Source of the DNA: DASXKD01 sp963703605 | GTDB taxonomy: Bacteria; Actinomycetota; Actinomycetes; Streptosporangiales; Streptosporangiaceae | Length of the DNA: 64,000 nucleotides | Direction of reading: 5' to 3' | NCBI GenBank assembly: GCA_963703605.1 | Contig: CAVPFC010000056.1 | Coordinates: 1 to 64,000, forward strand | In this document: positions 50,086-59,891 of the stretch, piece after piece | Layout: the number at the start of each line of letters is the position of its first letter | How positions within the stretch are numbered: the stretch's first letter is position 1 | Program-made: the position numbers and the translations under genes | The notes under the pieces: generated by a model | Databases searched by the model: none | Seen by the model: the letters and a program-made list of their open reading frames with translations, nothing else | Told to the model about the DNA's origin: nothing

Positions 50086-50222
50086 AGGCCGAGGCCGGCT
50101 CGCTGGTGGCCGTGCGCCCCTGGCGATGAGCCGAGCCCTCGCACGACTGGCGCCAAATCGAAGAAGCGCATAAGCATTCATGACCCGGCGACGTCATGAT
50201 GCCCGCTTCTGTTTGTTATGGA

Positions 50223-50333
50223 GGTGATCGTGAGGCCCCAAGTCCGGGCGCTCTGCGCCTCGATCACCTGCATAACTGGCATTATGCCGAGCCCGAAGGG
50301 CTGGAGTGATCTTCGATCACCGGCATAATGCCG
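50223..50333. repeat. Cluster of four inverted repeats
   Basis: Within 111 bp: AGGTGATCG (50223-50231) pairs with CGATCACCT (50262-50270); GGCATTATGCC (50279-50289) pairs with GGCATAATGCC (50323-50333), each arm itself palindromic; between them AGCCC-GAA-GGGCT (50291-50303) and GTGATC-TTC-GATCAC (50307-50321). The structure is dense and exact. It could be a regulatory RNA, a recombination site or a REP-like element. Confidence 0.65.
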
Positions 50334-50764
50334 CGATGAGGTACGTCGCGCTATGACCGCTGCGGGGCCAAGTTACATGGAGCGCGAGGCCGCAGGCTCC
50401 CGTTGAGGACCTCATCCGGCGCCGCGAGCACTCGCTCCGGATGATGCTCCTCGTGCACTCAGCCCACTGTCGATCGCAGAGCGTGGTCGGCGCTCCCCAG
50501 AAAGGCGCGCGAAGAGCCGCGCCGTTGTGGCGCACCCTCGGTTTGTAAATGACTTTTTTTGAATGCCGCCAGAAGGGGGGGTCTGCGTCGCCCTGGTCGG
50601 TGCGACCCGGTTGCCCAGGTCGGGGATTTGGCCGGTGACGCGCTGTTGCTGCCGGACGGGTTGATGATCACCAAGGTACTGCTGCCGTTGTCCGGGCCGA
50701 TCACCCGGATGCCGGATTGGTTGGATGCGGTCCGAGCGTCAGAGGGTTGCGAGCGATCGGGACT
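50334..50764. other. Intergenic, no supported gene
   Basis: A T7 run (TTTTTTT near 50553) and an unrecognised frame on the minus strand. I cannot support a gene here. Confidence 0.4.
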
Positions 50765-51445
50765 TCAGCCGCGCTGTTCCCGTGGCGGGGTAAGTCCGTG
50801 CTGGTAGGCGAAGGTGACCGCTTGGGCGCGGTCGCGTGCGTCAATCTTGGCGAGCAGGTGGTTGATGTGGCTTTTGACGGTGCCTTCGCTGACGACGAGT
50901 TGTTCGGCGATCTCGCTGTTCGACATGCCGGTGGCGATGAGTGCAAGCACCTCGGCTTCCCGGGGGGTGAGACCCGCGGGAAGGGGTGACAGCGGTCGCC
51001 GGTCCTGGGCCGGCGACCGGGTGGCGATGGCGTCGACCACGTGATGCTGGACGGCGGGGTCGATGACCGCACGGTTATCGAGGACTTGTTTGAGGGCGTG
51101 GCGGATTTCTGCCCCGCCTGTGTCTTTGGTCAGGTAGCCGCGGGCGCCAGCCCGCAGGGCGTTTATCACGGATCGGTCATCGGCGTAGGTGGTAAGCACG
51201 ACGACCTTGGTCTGTGGCACGCGCTCACGCAGCAGGCGGGTGGCCTCGACGCCGTCACAGCGGGGCATCCGCAGGTCCATGAGGACGATGTCGGGGAACA
51301 GGTCAGCGGCCATGGCGACGGCCTCGTCGCCGTCAGAGGCGGAGCCCACGACTTCGACGTCAGGCAGGAGGCCGAGCACCATCGCCAGCCCCTCGCGGAC
51401 CACTCGCTGGTCGTCAGCGATGAGAACACGGATCGGCTGGTTCAC
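50765..51445 (-). CDS. NarL/FixJ-family response regulator
   Basis: 226 residues; GTG 51445 overlaps the kinase stop as GTGA, so translation is coupled. Receiver: IRVLIADDQRVVREGLAMVL, phospho-Asp in IVLMDLRMPRCDG, T in VVLTTYADD, K in GYLTKDTGG. The LuxR HTH is LTPREAEVLALIATGMSNSE, IAEQLVVSEGTVKSHINHLL. Partner of the preceding histidine kinase. The divergent ABC exporter is the natural target. Confidence 0.92.
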   Translation of the reverse strand: MNQPIRVLIADDQRVVREGLAMVLGLLPDVEVVGSASDGDEAVAMAADLFPDIVLMDLRMPRCDGVEATRLLRERVPQTKVVVLTTYADDRSVINALRAGARGYLTKDTGGAEIRHALKQVLDNRAVIDPAVQHHVVDAIATRSPAQDRRPLSPLPAGLTPREAEVLALIATGMSNSEIAEQLVVSEGTVKSHINHLLAKIDARDRAQAVTFAYQHGLTPPREQRG

Positions 51446-52638
51446 GCCGGCACCCGCAACTCCACGCGGAAGCCACCGCGCGTCACCGCCGTGGTGAGGT
51501 CGCCGCCGAGCAGTTCGGCCCGCTCGCGCATCCCGGTCAGGCCGTAACCGGAGCCGTCGCCGGTCACGTGCGGCGTTTCCCGGTTCATCGCGAAATCCTC
51601 GACCGTCAGGCGAGTGCCACAAGGCTCATAACCGAGGTGCACCTCGACCCGTTCCGGGCAGGCGTGCTTGGTGATGTTCGTCAGCGCTTCTTGCGCTACC
51701 CGGTACACCGCGAGCGCAGCCTCTGACGGGAGTTCGTATGCCTGGCCGGACACCGTGAACTGGCACGGCACGCCACTGACCTCCTGGAACTGCGCAGCGA
51801 GACCGGCCAGGCGTCCGGGCCCGGGCAGTTCGTCGTCGCGCAGCATCCCGATCGCCCGGCGGGCTTCTTCGAGCCCGGACTTGCCTAGGTGGTGGGCACG
51901 CTCGATGACTCCCGGCAGCCGGGGATCGCTGGGATCTTCGGCCACGAGCATCCGGGCGCCTTCCAGTTGGAGGATGAGCCCGGACAGGGAATGGGCGAGC
52001 ACGTCGTGCATCTCCCTGGCAAGCCGTTGGCGTTCGGCCAGTCCAGCCGCCTGTGCCTGCGCCGCCCGGGTGCCCTCCAGTTCGATAAGGAGCCGTTCGG
52101 CTTGGTCGTTGGCTTGCCCGAGCCGTCTCGCGAGCAACATCATGCCGGGGAAGCCGACGATCGCGATGGCGCTGAGCAGCGCCAAGGCCGGCGAGCCGTG
52201 GCTGACGGCCACCGCAACCGCCGCCAGACACGTGATGCCGGCGATAGACAGGGCGATCGGGAAGCGATCTGGCACCCGTGGGGCGAGCAGCACGAGGCCC
52301 GCCAAGAGCCCGGCCAGGCCCGGTCCGTCCGGTTGCAGCCTCACCAGCGCCGCCGAACTGGCCACGAGCACCACGGCGAAGATGATGCGGACCGCCGCGC
52401 GGCGGTAGCGGGCTGTCAGCGCGCTCAGCGTGCCAAGCGCGAACCCGCCCACAGCGAGAACGGCAGCCACGTCGCGGCCCGCAAACCCCGGGTTCCGGCC
52501 GCTGCTGAACACCGCCACTGCCACCACGACAAACAGCGGTGGAGCGAGGCGGCGCATCCACCGGTGGGTTGCCTCCTGCTGCGCCCGCGCTCTGCGCAGC
52601 GTGGCGAGGGCGACGCTGGCCGCGGGGTCTGAGCTCAT
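51442..52638 (-). CDS. NarL-system sensor histidine kinase (HisKA_3)
   Basis: 398 residues from ATG 52638; the open frame to 52791 is not typical. About five to six TM helices fill residues ~28-170 (LFVVVAVAVFSSG, IIFAVVLVASSAALVRL). The HisKA_3 domain is ERQRLAREMHDVLAHSLSGL (phospho-His in REMHD), and the ATPase region has YRVAQEALTNITKHACPERV and YGLTGMRERAELLGG. The N-box is ALTNITKH. DesK-like systems of this type often control adjacent ABC exporters. Confidence 0.9.
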   Translation of the reverse strand: MSSDPAASVALATLRRARAQQEATHRWMRRLAPPLFVVVAVAVFSSGRNPGFAGRDVAAVLAVGGFALGTLSALTARYRRAAVRIIFAVVLVASSAALVRLQPDGPGLAGLLAGLVLLAPRVPDRFPIALSIAGITCLAAVAVAVSHGSPALALLSAIAIVGFPGMMLLARRLGQANDQAERLLIELEGTRAAQAQAAGLAERQRLAREMHDVLAHSLSGLILQLEGARMLVAEDPSDPRLPGVIERAHHLGKSGLEEARRAIGMLRDDELPGPGRLAGLAAQFQEVSGVPCQFTVSGQAYELPSEAALAVYRVAQEALTNITKHACPERVEVHLGYEPCGTRLTVEDFAMNRETPHVTGDGSGYGLTGMRERAELLGGDLTTAVTRGGFRVELRVPA

Positions 52639-52941
52639 CTCATCAACGTTACGGCGGGCCGGCCCGAACGGGATCACCTTCAGGGCAGAGACACGCTCTA
52701 ACGGTGGGTGGATACGCCTCCACCCAGGGTTACAGCATGGTGGGCTGGCAAAGTTCCAACCCCGCGCCGAAGACGTTCCCGCCTCCGTCATCGCATGCTC
52801 TTACATCTGAGCCCAGCCGGGCGAAGGACCCGTGATGCTTGTTCCCCACCGCCGTTGGAAGGATCCGGTGACCGCCGTTCTCACCGTCGCGCTCTTCGCC
52901 AGGCCGCCGCGGGCGGCGGCGGCAGCCGCAGGGGGCATCGG
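52639..52941. other. Divergent promoter region
   Basis: 303 bp between the two-component operon and the ABC operon. AACGTT occurs near 52644; no longer operator is evident. Confidence 0.4.
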
Positions 52942-53921
<980 letters not shown>

Positions 53922-53925
<4 letters not shown>

Positions 53926-55094
53926 CAACCATTCCCGCCGGTGGCGCATCCATGCCGGACCAGCCGGTGCAGGTGGCACCCGCCGGTCACTCCCGCGACC
54001 GCCGGGGATCCCCGATTCCCACCATCGGCATGATCACCACCAGAATCATGGAGCTGCGGCGGCGGCGCGGCCTCATGATCGCCCTCGTCGTGGTGAACAT
54101 CGGGTTCCCGGCGCTGTTCCTCGGTATTCGGCTGCTACTCCACGCGTTCGCGCCACGCTCCAACCCTCCCGCTGGCAACGACACAATCTTCGCGGTCCTG
54201 GTAGCCGGCTTTCTCTATACCCTCGGCTTCATCGTCGCGGCCACGGTCGGCTGTACGGCCGGCTCGCGCGACCTCACCGAAGGAATGTTCCGGCACCTGG
54301 TCGTGACCGGCCGGTCCCGGCTGGCGCTCTACCTAGCCCGGATCCCTGCCGGACTGGCGATTATCGTGCCGCTGGTCGCGATCGGCTACACGATCGTCTG
54401 CGCGGTCAGCGTCTTCGCCGCCCCGGCCTTCATCGATGACTCGAACGTGAACATACCCCCCGGCCTGTCTCGCGCCGGCTTCGAGAGCTGGGCCCGGGAC
54501 CGTGCCGAGCCGATCATCTGCTCTCTCCCCTACAACGGGAAGGTTCCGCAGCTTGCCGCCTGCGCCGGCCCGCCTGGCTGGTCGAAATCAGCAGTCACCC
54601 CCGCCCAGCCCGCGCCCCCCAAACTGGAAGCCCTGGCCGCCAGGATTGCCAGCCAGGACTACCACGGTTACACCCAAATTCTCCGCCGCCCGCCGATCTC
54701 CCTCATGATCAAGGCCGGACTGTGGATCGAGCTTGAAGCGGCCGTCGGATTCATCCTCGGACTCGGGCTCGCCTCGCTGATGGGGCAGCGGACCGGCCCA
54801 GTGATCTTGATAATCGTGGTCCAGATAATCCTGACCCCGATCCTTTCCGCGGCTGACATCCCCCATCTGCAGGACCTGCAACGCTCGTTCGTCGGGCTGG
54901 CGGTGGCGCACCTGGAACCATCCGGGCTGCCGGCGGTATTCGGGCTGCCAGGGGTAACCGGAGGCATCGCCCGCCCCGGCAACGGGCTTTCACTGCTGCC
55001 TGAATCGGGCACCCAGGCCGTCTGCGTCATCATCGCCTGGCTGGCGGCCTGGACGATCCTCGGCGCGTGGCGAATGATGACCAGGGACGCCTGA
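53922..55094 (+). CDS. ABC transporter permease
   Basis: 390 residues; starts at ATG 53922 within the ATPase stop. The basic N-terminus is followed by about six TM helices (LMIALVVVNIGFPALFLGI, IFAVLVAGFLYTLGFIVAAT, GLAIIVPLVAIGYTIVCAV, VILIIVVQIILTPILSAA). A ~100-residue extracytoplasmic loop with Cys residues (EPIICSLPYNGKVPQLAACA) is longer than usual. It partners the preceding ATPase. Confidence 0.88.
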
Positions 55095-55493
55095 GAAACG
55101 CCGTGCTCACCAATTCGATTACATAGCCACCAGCGCTGTCCCTCAAAGCAGAGTAGCCGCACAAATCAGCAGCACACCGAACTGGTCCCGCTGCGTACAG
55201 AACCGGAGGATCTGCGTGCGCCACGAGGCGCACTGCTATATAGCCCGCAGAGCGGGCATGGACTGGAGGAGGTGTCTTTGGATCTGATGGCTTACCCGTG
55301 ATCCGAAAGGTGAATGGGGAAAATAGCATGCCAGGAAACCGGCGGCCGTTGCCGATGCGTACGGGGCGGCGTGCCGGGAGATCCGCGCGATATGGTGAAA
55401 GCCGCATTGCCTGAATCCTAGTCTCCAGAAGGCAAGAATCCGAGCCTGCCGGAAAGACGCATGAAACCGGCACCGGCCCCTGCCGCAGGGTGC

Positions 55494-55501
55494 GCAGATC
55501 C
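55494..55501 (+). other. Intron EBS1
   Basis: GCAGATCC, the reverse complement of the last eight bases of the 5' exon (55208-55215). It is the main recognition element for retrohoming. Confidence 0.7.
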
Positions 55502-55754
55502 CTGTGGTAATCCTCCGGGGCGCAGGAGCGATGCCCGGTCAGGGCATTGAAGGAGACGGACGGGACGCCTAAGTCGCGCTAGTACGTATAGCAGTTGTGA
55601 ACGTGGGATCGCCTAAGGGACGCGAGTCCTATGGCGACGGAGTGCCCGTAGTAGTCGCCGGGGTGACGTCCGGCCAATCTGGAGACCGTTAATGGCGGTC
55701 CACAGGGCGAAGGGGCACAGGCGATGAACAGCACCAGGCCAGGAGGCATGCGCA

Positions 55755-57530
55755 ATGCAGGAAGCCGCAGTGGTACTGAGCGTTCTCCGCGAGCGCGGCA
55801 GGAAGGGCCTGCCGCTCACGCAGCTGTACCGGCAGATGTTCAGCAAGAACCTGTACTTGCTGGCGTACGGCAACATCTACTCCAACCAGGGGGCGATGAC
55901 GCCGGGTGCCAGCGAGGAAACCGCCGACGGCATGTCCGAGGACAAGATCGACCAGATCATCGAGCTGATGCGGTACGAGCGGTACCGGTTCGCCCCGGCC
56001 CGCCGCATCTACATCCCGAAAAAGAACGGGAAGCTCCGTCCCCTGGGCCTGCCGTCGTGGTCCGATAAACTGGTCGGCGAAGTGGTCCGCCTCCTGCTGG
56101 AGGCGTATTATGAGCCGCAGTTCTCAGACCAGTCCCACGGGTTCCGCAAAGGACGCGGATGCCACACCGCACTGCGGGAAATCCGCAACACCTGGGTCGG
56201 GACCACGTGGTTTATCGAGGGAGATATCTCCGACTGCTTCGGGTCTTTGGACCACGAGATGATGGTCAAGATCCTGGCGGAGAAAATCCACGATCAGCGG
56301 TTTCTCCGGCTGATCCGCCACATGCTCAAAGCCGGGTACCTGGAGGACTGGGAATACCATGACACGCTCAGCGGGGTTCCGCAAGGCGGCGTGGTTTCAC
56401 CCGTCCTCAGTAACATCTACCTGAATAAGCTCGACGAGTTCGTCGAGAGGGACCTGATCCCGCGATATACGCGGGGAGCCAGCCGGGCAAGAAACCCCGA
56501 ATACATGAGGATAAGAGCCCGGCGGGACAGCGCGCGGCAACGCGGGGACCGGGCCACGGCCCGGGACCTGACACGCCAGATGCGCACGCTCCCCTCCATC
56601 GACCCGATGGACCCCGGATACCGGCGGCTGCGGTACATAAGATACGCAGACGACCACATACTGGGATATATCGGGCCGAAGGCCGAAGCCGAGCAGATCA
56701 AGGCCGAACTGGCGGCGTTCCTCCGGGAGACCCTCGGGCTGGAACTCAGCCAGGACAAGACCCTGATCAGCCACGCCCGCACCCAGCCTGCGCGGTTCCT
56801 CGGCTACCACATCATCGTCCAGCACTGCAACACCCGGATCACCTACGGCCGCCGGTCGGCTAACGGGAGAATCGCGCTGCGTGTGCCGCCGGACGTGATC
56901 AAGGCCAAAATCGCCCCCTACCGGCGCCGGGGCAAACCCTGGCACCGGCCCGGCCTGCAGAACCTGGACGACTACGACATCGCCCGGACCTACGCAGCCG
57001 AATACCGGGGCATCGTGAACTACTACCTGCTCGCCCAGGACGTCTGGCGGCTCAGCACACTGTGCTGGTACGCCCAGACATCGATGCTGAAAACCCTGGC
57101 CGCCAAGCACAAGTCCTCCGTGGCCAAGATAGCCGCCCGCTACAAGGCGAAAGTTATCACCGGCCACGGCCCCAGGACCTGCTTCGAAGCCAGACGGCAC
57201 CGCCAGGGCAAGAAGGATCTGGTAGCACGATTCGGCGGGATACCCCTCAAGCAAGACAGGCGCGCGGTCATCCACGACCCCGCCCCGGCCCGGAATGGCT
57301 ACCCCCGCAAGGAGCTGATCCACCGGCTCCGCAAGCGGGTATGCGAGCTGTGCGAGCACGGCACCACGGTGGTCGTCCACCAAGTCGCCGCGCTCAGCCA
57401 GCTCGGCAGGCCCGGGCCGGGCCAACCCGCGTGGGCCGCCCTCATGGCACGAATGCGGCGCAAGACCCTCATTGTCTGCGCGCCATGCCACGAGTACATC
57501 CACGCCAACCCCATCGCGCACGCGGCATAA
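55755..57530 (+). CDS. ltrA: Group II intron reverse transcriptase/maturase with HNH endonuclease
   Basis: 591 residues; AGGAGG sits 8 nt before ATG 55755. RT domain: RIYIPKKNGKLRPLGLPSW, FSDQSHGFRKGRGCHTALR, WFIEGDISDCFGSLDH, GVPQGGVVSPVLSNIYL. Catalytic YADD is at 297-300. The maturase (X) domain is ~390-470. The C-terminal HNH zinc endonuclease has C530-x2-C533, H542 and C575-x2-C578-H579. The HxH position reads VHQV rather than VHHI. All catalytic residues are present and the frame is open, so the intron is probably mobile. It splices its own RNA and inserts it into DNA targets. Confidence 0.93.
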   Translation: MQEAAVVLSVLRERGRKGLPLTQLYRQMFSKNLYLLAYGNIYSNQGAMTPGASEETADGMSEDKIDQIIELMRYERYRFAPARRIYIPKKNGKLRPLGLPSWSDKLVGEVVRLLLEAYYEPQFSDQSHGFRKGRGCHTALREIRNTWVGTTWFIEGDISDCFGSLDHEMMVKILAEKIHDQRFLRLIRHMLKAGYLEDWEYHDTLSGVPQGGVVSPVLSNIYLNKLDEFVERDLIPRYTRGASRARNPEYMRIRARRDSARQRGDRATARDLTRQMRTLPSIDPMDPGYRRLRYIRYADDHILGYIGPKAEAEQIKAELAAFLRETLGLELSQDKTLISHARTQPARFLGYHIIVQHCNTRITYGRRSANGRIALRVPPDVIKAKIAPYRRRGKPWHRPGLQNLDDYDIARTYAAEYRGIVNYYLLAQDVWRLSTLCWYAQTSMLKTLAAKHKSSVAKIAARYKAKVITGHGPRTCFEARRHRQGKKDLVARFGGIPLKQDRRAVIHDPAPARNGYPRKELIHRLRKRVCELCEHGTTVVVHQVAALSQLGRPGPGQPAWAALMARMRRKTLIVCAPCHEYIHANPIAHAA

Positions 57531-57539
57531 ATCGCTGGA

Positions 57540-57574
57540 GAGCCCGGCGCATCGAAACGGTGCACACCGGGTTC
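57540..57574 (+). ncRNA. Group II intron domain V
   Basis: A 35-nt hairpin with the AGC catalytic triad at the base and a CGAAA cap region. Pairing arms are GAGCCCGG and CCGGGTTC. Confidence 0.85.
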
Positions 57575-57695
57575 GGAGGGAGGCTGCACGGAAAAGGCCC
57601 ATACCACACCAAAATGGGGATATGGGACCTCGCCGTGCAGCCCACCCTACGTGCAGGAACCGGCACCGCCACCACAGATCTCCGGCAATCAGATT

Positions 57696-57759
57696 CGATC
57701 CGGCGCTCCGCCTCCCTGGGAAGCGGTCGATCCGGCGCTCCGCCTCCCTGGGAAGCGGT
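57696..57759. repeat. Perfect 32-bp tandem duplication
   Basis: Two identical 32-bp units (57696-57727 and 57728-57759), each starting CGATCCGGCGCTCCG. It begins 45 bp after the intron end. Probably a slippage product. Confidence 0.85.
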
Positions 57760-57962
57760 CACGTTCAGTGATCCTGCCTTGAGATCCGCGACGCGCGCAT
57801 CGCCGTCGTTATATGGATGATCGAAAGATCACCAGGTCCTTTGGGTCGCATGACGGTCGCCGCCAGGTGCCGTTCGGCCTATCCGGCAGGCGCGAGCGGC
57901 TCGCAGGTGGAGAGCACTGGCCGGCTCGGCGGTCTGGGAGCGCTGACGGTGCATAGCAATAC

Positions 57963-58298
57963 TCAAGGAGCGGCCGTGGCGAGCGCGTTGTTGACCGAGA
58001 CCCGCAGGGCTGCCATGGGGGCGGCGCCAGTCTGCCGGGCGGCGACCGCCCTTCGCGCAGCGCCAGCAGGGTCGGGGATGGCTTGCGCCCCGAACCGCTG
58101 GGACACCTGCGGCGAGAGGTCGACGGTCACCTTAGCCAGCTTGACCCGGCCTGCCAGGTCGCGGGGGAGCTGCTCCAGCGCGGGACTGACCATGCGGCAG
58201 GGCCCGCACCAGGGCGCACACAAATCGACGATGACCGGAATCTTGGCGCCTTCCGCTACGTCGCCGAAGGTGGTGTCATCGGCGTCGGCGATGTTTAC
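57963..58298 (-). pseudogene. Thioredoxin, damaged start and compensated frameshift
   Basis: Thioredoxin fold with active site C-A-P-W-C-G-P-C at VIVDLCAPWCGPCRMVSPAL, then VKLAKVTVDLSPQVSQRFG and QAIP (cis-Pro). The beta-4 strand, normally TLLALREGR, reads DPAGAARRA: TLLALREGR is still present in the +1 frame, and the original frame resumes at VAARQTGAAPMAALR, so two opposite indels occurred. No ATG/GTG/TTG exists at the expected start; GTA stands where a start would overlap the upstream TAA. Likely inactive or poorly made. Confidence 0.65.
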
Positions 58299-59536
58299 CG
58301 GTGGTTGTGTGGGCGAGCGGCAGCTCGGCCCAGGTTGGCGGCGAAGACGCCGCCCCACCACGATCGGTCTGACCGTGGCTGGCGCGGAAGTGTGGCGCCG
58401 ACGCCCGCGCCGTAGGCGCCGGCGCAGATGCCGAGCAGTGGACCGAGGAAGAGCACGGGCCACCACCTGGTGAGGGTGGTGAGCAGCAGCGCGCCGGCAG
58501 CGCCGGCCATGATGCCGGCCGCCGCCCCCTGACGGAAGCGGGCCAGCCGATGGTCGCCCAGGCTGGCGCCGTCTGGTGCCCGCCAGGCTGCCAGCAGGCC
58601 CGCGGCGAGGGCGGCGAGTCCCAGCACGAGCGTCACCAGCGGCAGGTGGGCCAGGCCGGCCGCGATCGCCGAGCCTGAGGCGATACGTGGGTGCCCGAAA
58701 CCTGGGTAGGTGCCGCCCGCCGCCTTCAGCGCGTACACGGCCAGGCTCGCGGCGGCGCCGGCGCCGACGCCGATGCCCAGCGACGCCGGTGCTACCTGCG
58801 ACCGCCGCGCCGTCGCCGCGAGGATCCCGGCCGCGTAGCCGATGATCAGCAACTGAAACGGGGCCATGAACAAAGCCAGCATCAGGGCCAGCAGGCCGCC
58901 GACGGCCACCGCGATAATGGCCGTAGGGCCCGCAACCGGCCGCCACATCACGACGATGAGCAGCGCTGCCAGCGCGAGGGTTATGAACTCCAGGCCGATC
59001 GCCTGCTGCGCCCAGCTGAAGTTCGCCGCGGCCCCGCCAGGCTCGTGGTCGCCGACGCGCAGGCCCGGAGCGGTCTGGTCCAGGTACACGACGAACAGGA
59101 CCAAAGCGCACAGGGCGGCGCAACCGCCGACCCGCAGCACCCGGATCGCCGCGCCGCGGCCGGCCGGGCCGAACACCCCGCGCCGCCGGGCCACCCACGG
59201 CAGGCCAGCCAGCGCGGCCGCCATGACGATCACCCTGGCCCGGTCGACCAGGCTGTCGGCATCAGCGGCCGGTGCGGCCCGCCAGCTCAGCCACACCGCC
59301 CAGGCCGCGATGACCGCCACCGCCCCGGCCCCCAGCCCGTACCCGATCCTGCGATTCACCACAGCCTCCCTGATCACCAGCCACAACCCGCCCGCCACCC
59401 ACCACAGCCGCCGCCACCCGGCCGGCACCTGGCCGGCCTCGGCCCACACCGCTTCGCCCCACTGCCGCCGCCCCGCCGGCAGCACCCGCGCCGAGCGGCG
59501 CAACAGACCGGCCAGCGCCCCGGTCAGCCAGCCCAT
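58295..59536 (-). CDS. PadR-linked multi-pass membrane protein
   Basis: 413 residues. ATG 59536 overlaps the PadR stop as TGATG. About ten TM helices after a cytoplasmic N-terminus (RQWGEAVWAEAGQVPAGWRR); examples are LGAGAVAVIAAWAVWLSW, GLEFITLALAALLIVVMW and LLALMLALFMAPFQLLIIGY. It belongs to the membrane proteins commonly paired with PadR regulators in actinobacteria; no catalytic motif. Co-transcribed with padR and read into the thioredoxin remnant. Confidence 0.75.
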   Translation of the reverse strand: MGWLTGALAGLLRRSARVLPAGRRQWGEAVWAEAGQVPAGWRRLWWVAGGLWLVIREAVVNRRIGYGLGAGAVAVIAAWAVWLSWRAAPAADADSLVDRARVIVMAAALAGLPWVARRRGVFGPAGRGAAIRVLRVGGCAALCALVLFVVYLDQTAPGLRVGDHEPGGAAANFSWAQQAIGLEFITLALAALLIVVMWRPVAGPTAIIAVAVGGLLALMLALFMAPFQLLIIGYAAGILAATARRSQVAPASLGIGVGAGAAASLAVYALKAAGGTYPGFGHPRIASGSAIAAGLAHLPLVTLVLGLAALAAGLLAAWRAPDGASLGDHRLARFRQGAAAGIMAGAAGALLLTTLTRWWPVLFLGPLLGICAGAYGAGVGATLPRQPRSDRSWWGGVFAANLGRAAARPHNHR

Positions 59537-59868
59537 CACGATCCCTGCGCGGCCAGACCGCGCCGCCCCGGGACAGCAGCCCGCCGTGGTGCGGCGGCCG
59601 CCCGGGCCAACCCGGCCTCCGCCCGGGCCGACCCCTCGCTGGTGAGCCGGTACAGGTGCCGCCGGGGCCGCCCGGCAGGCTGGACATCCTCCCAGCACGC
59701 CTCCAGCAGCCCCCGGTCAGCGAGCCGGACCAGGATCGGGTACAGGCTGCCCGACTTCAGCCCCGTTTCCCTGGCCAGGTCATAGCCGTGCCGCCACGCC
59801 GACGGCTCAGCGCACAGCGCCGCCAGAACCAGCAAGGTCTGTGCGGAGAACCCCCGGTCACGCGCCAC
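59536..59868 (-). CDS. PadR-family transcriptional repressor
   Basis: 110 residues from GTG 59868. Winged helix: TLLVLAALCAEPSAWRHGYD, GLKSGSLYPILVRLADRGLL, GRPRRHLYRLTSEGSAR. The short C-terminus is typical of PadR subfamily 2. A 16-bp perfect palindrome lies 8 bp upstream. Autoregulation of the two-gene operon is likely. Confidence 0.9.
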   Translation of the reverse strand: MARDRGFSAQTLLVLAALCAEPSAWRHGYDLARETGLKSGSLYPILVRLADRGLLEACWEDVQPAGRPRRHLYRLTSEGSARAEAGLARAAAAPRRAAVPGRRGLAAQGS

Positions 59869-59875
59869 ACTCTAA

Positions 59876-59891
59876 CTCTATCTAGATAGAG
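59876..59891. promoter_or_regulatory. PadR operator-like palindrome
   Basis: CTCTATCT-AGATAGAG, a perfect 16-bp palindrome centred on CTAG, directly upstream of the padR start codon. Confidence 0.65.

Larger units (their letters stand above)
55216..57650 (+). mobile_element. Group II intron, complete
   Basis: Begins GTGCGCC after exon TCTGC and ends CACCCTAC before GTGCAGG. Three things fix it. EBS1 GCAGATCC at 55494-55501 pairs perfectly over 8 nt with IBS1 GGATCTGC at 55208-55215. Domain V at 57540-57574 has the AGC triad and the CGAAA loop (GAGCCCGGCG, CATCGAAACGG, ACACCGGGTTC). Domain VI follows (arms GGCTGCACGG 57582-57591 and CCGTGCAGCC 57633-57642). The RT gene lies in domain IV. The host sequence is intergenic, 121 bp after the ABC permease. 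The exact 3' end is inferred from the usual terminal AY and the exon match at 39.0 kb. Confidence 0.85.

Noticed and set aside
50459..50704. Minus-strand frame VIGPDNGSSTLVIINPSG
   Set aside because: Vaguely protein-like but no family recognised, no ribosome-binding site, and it runs into low-complexity sequence.
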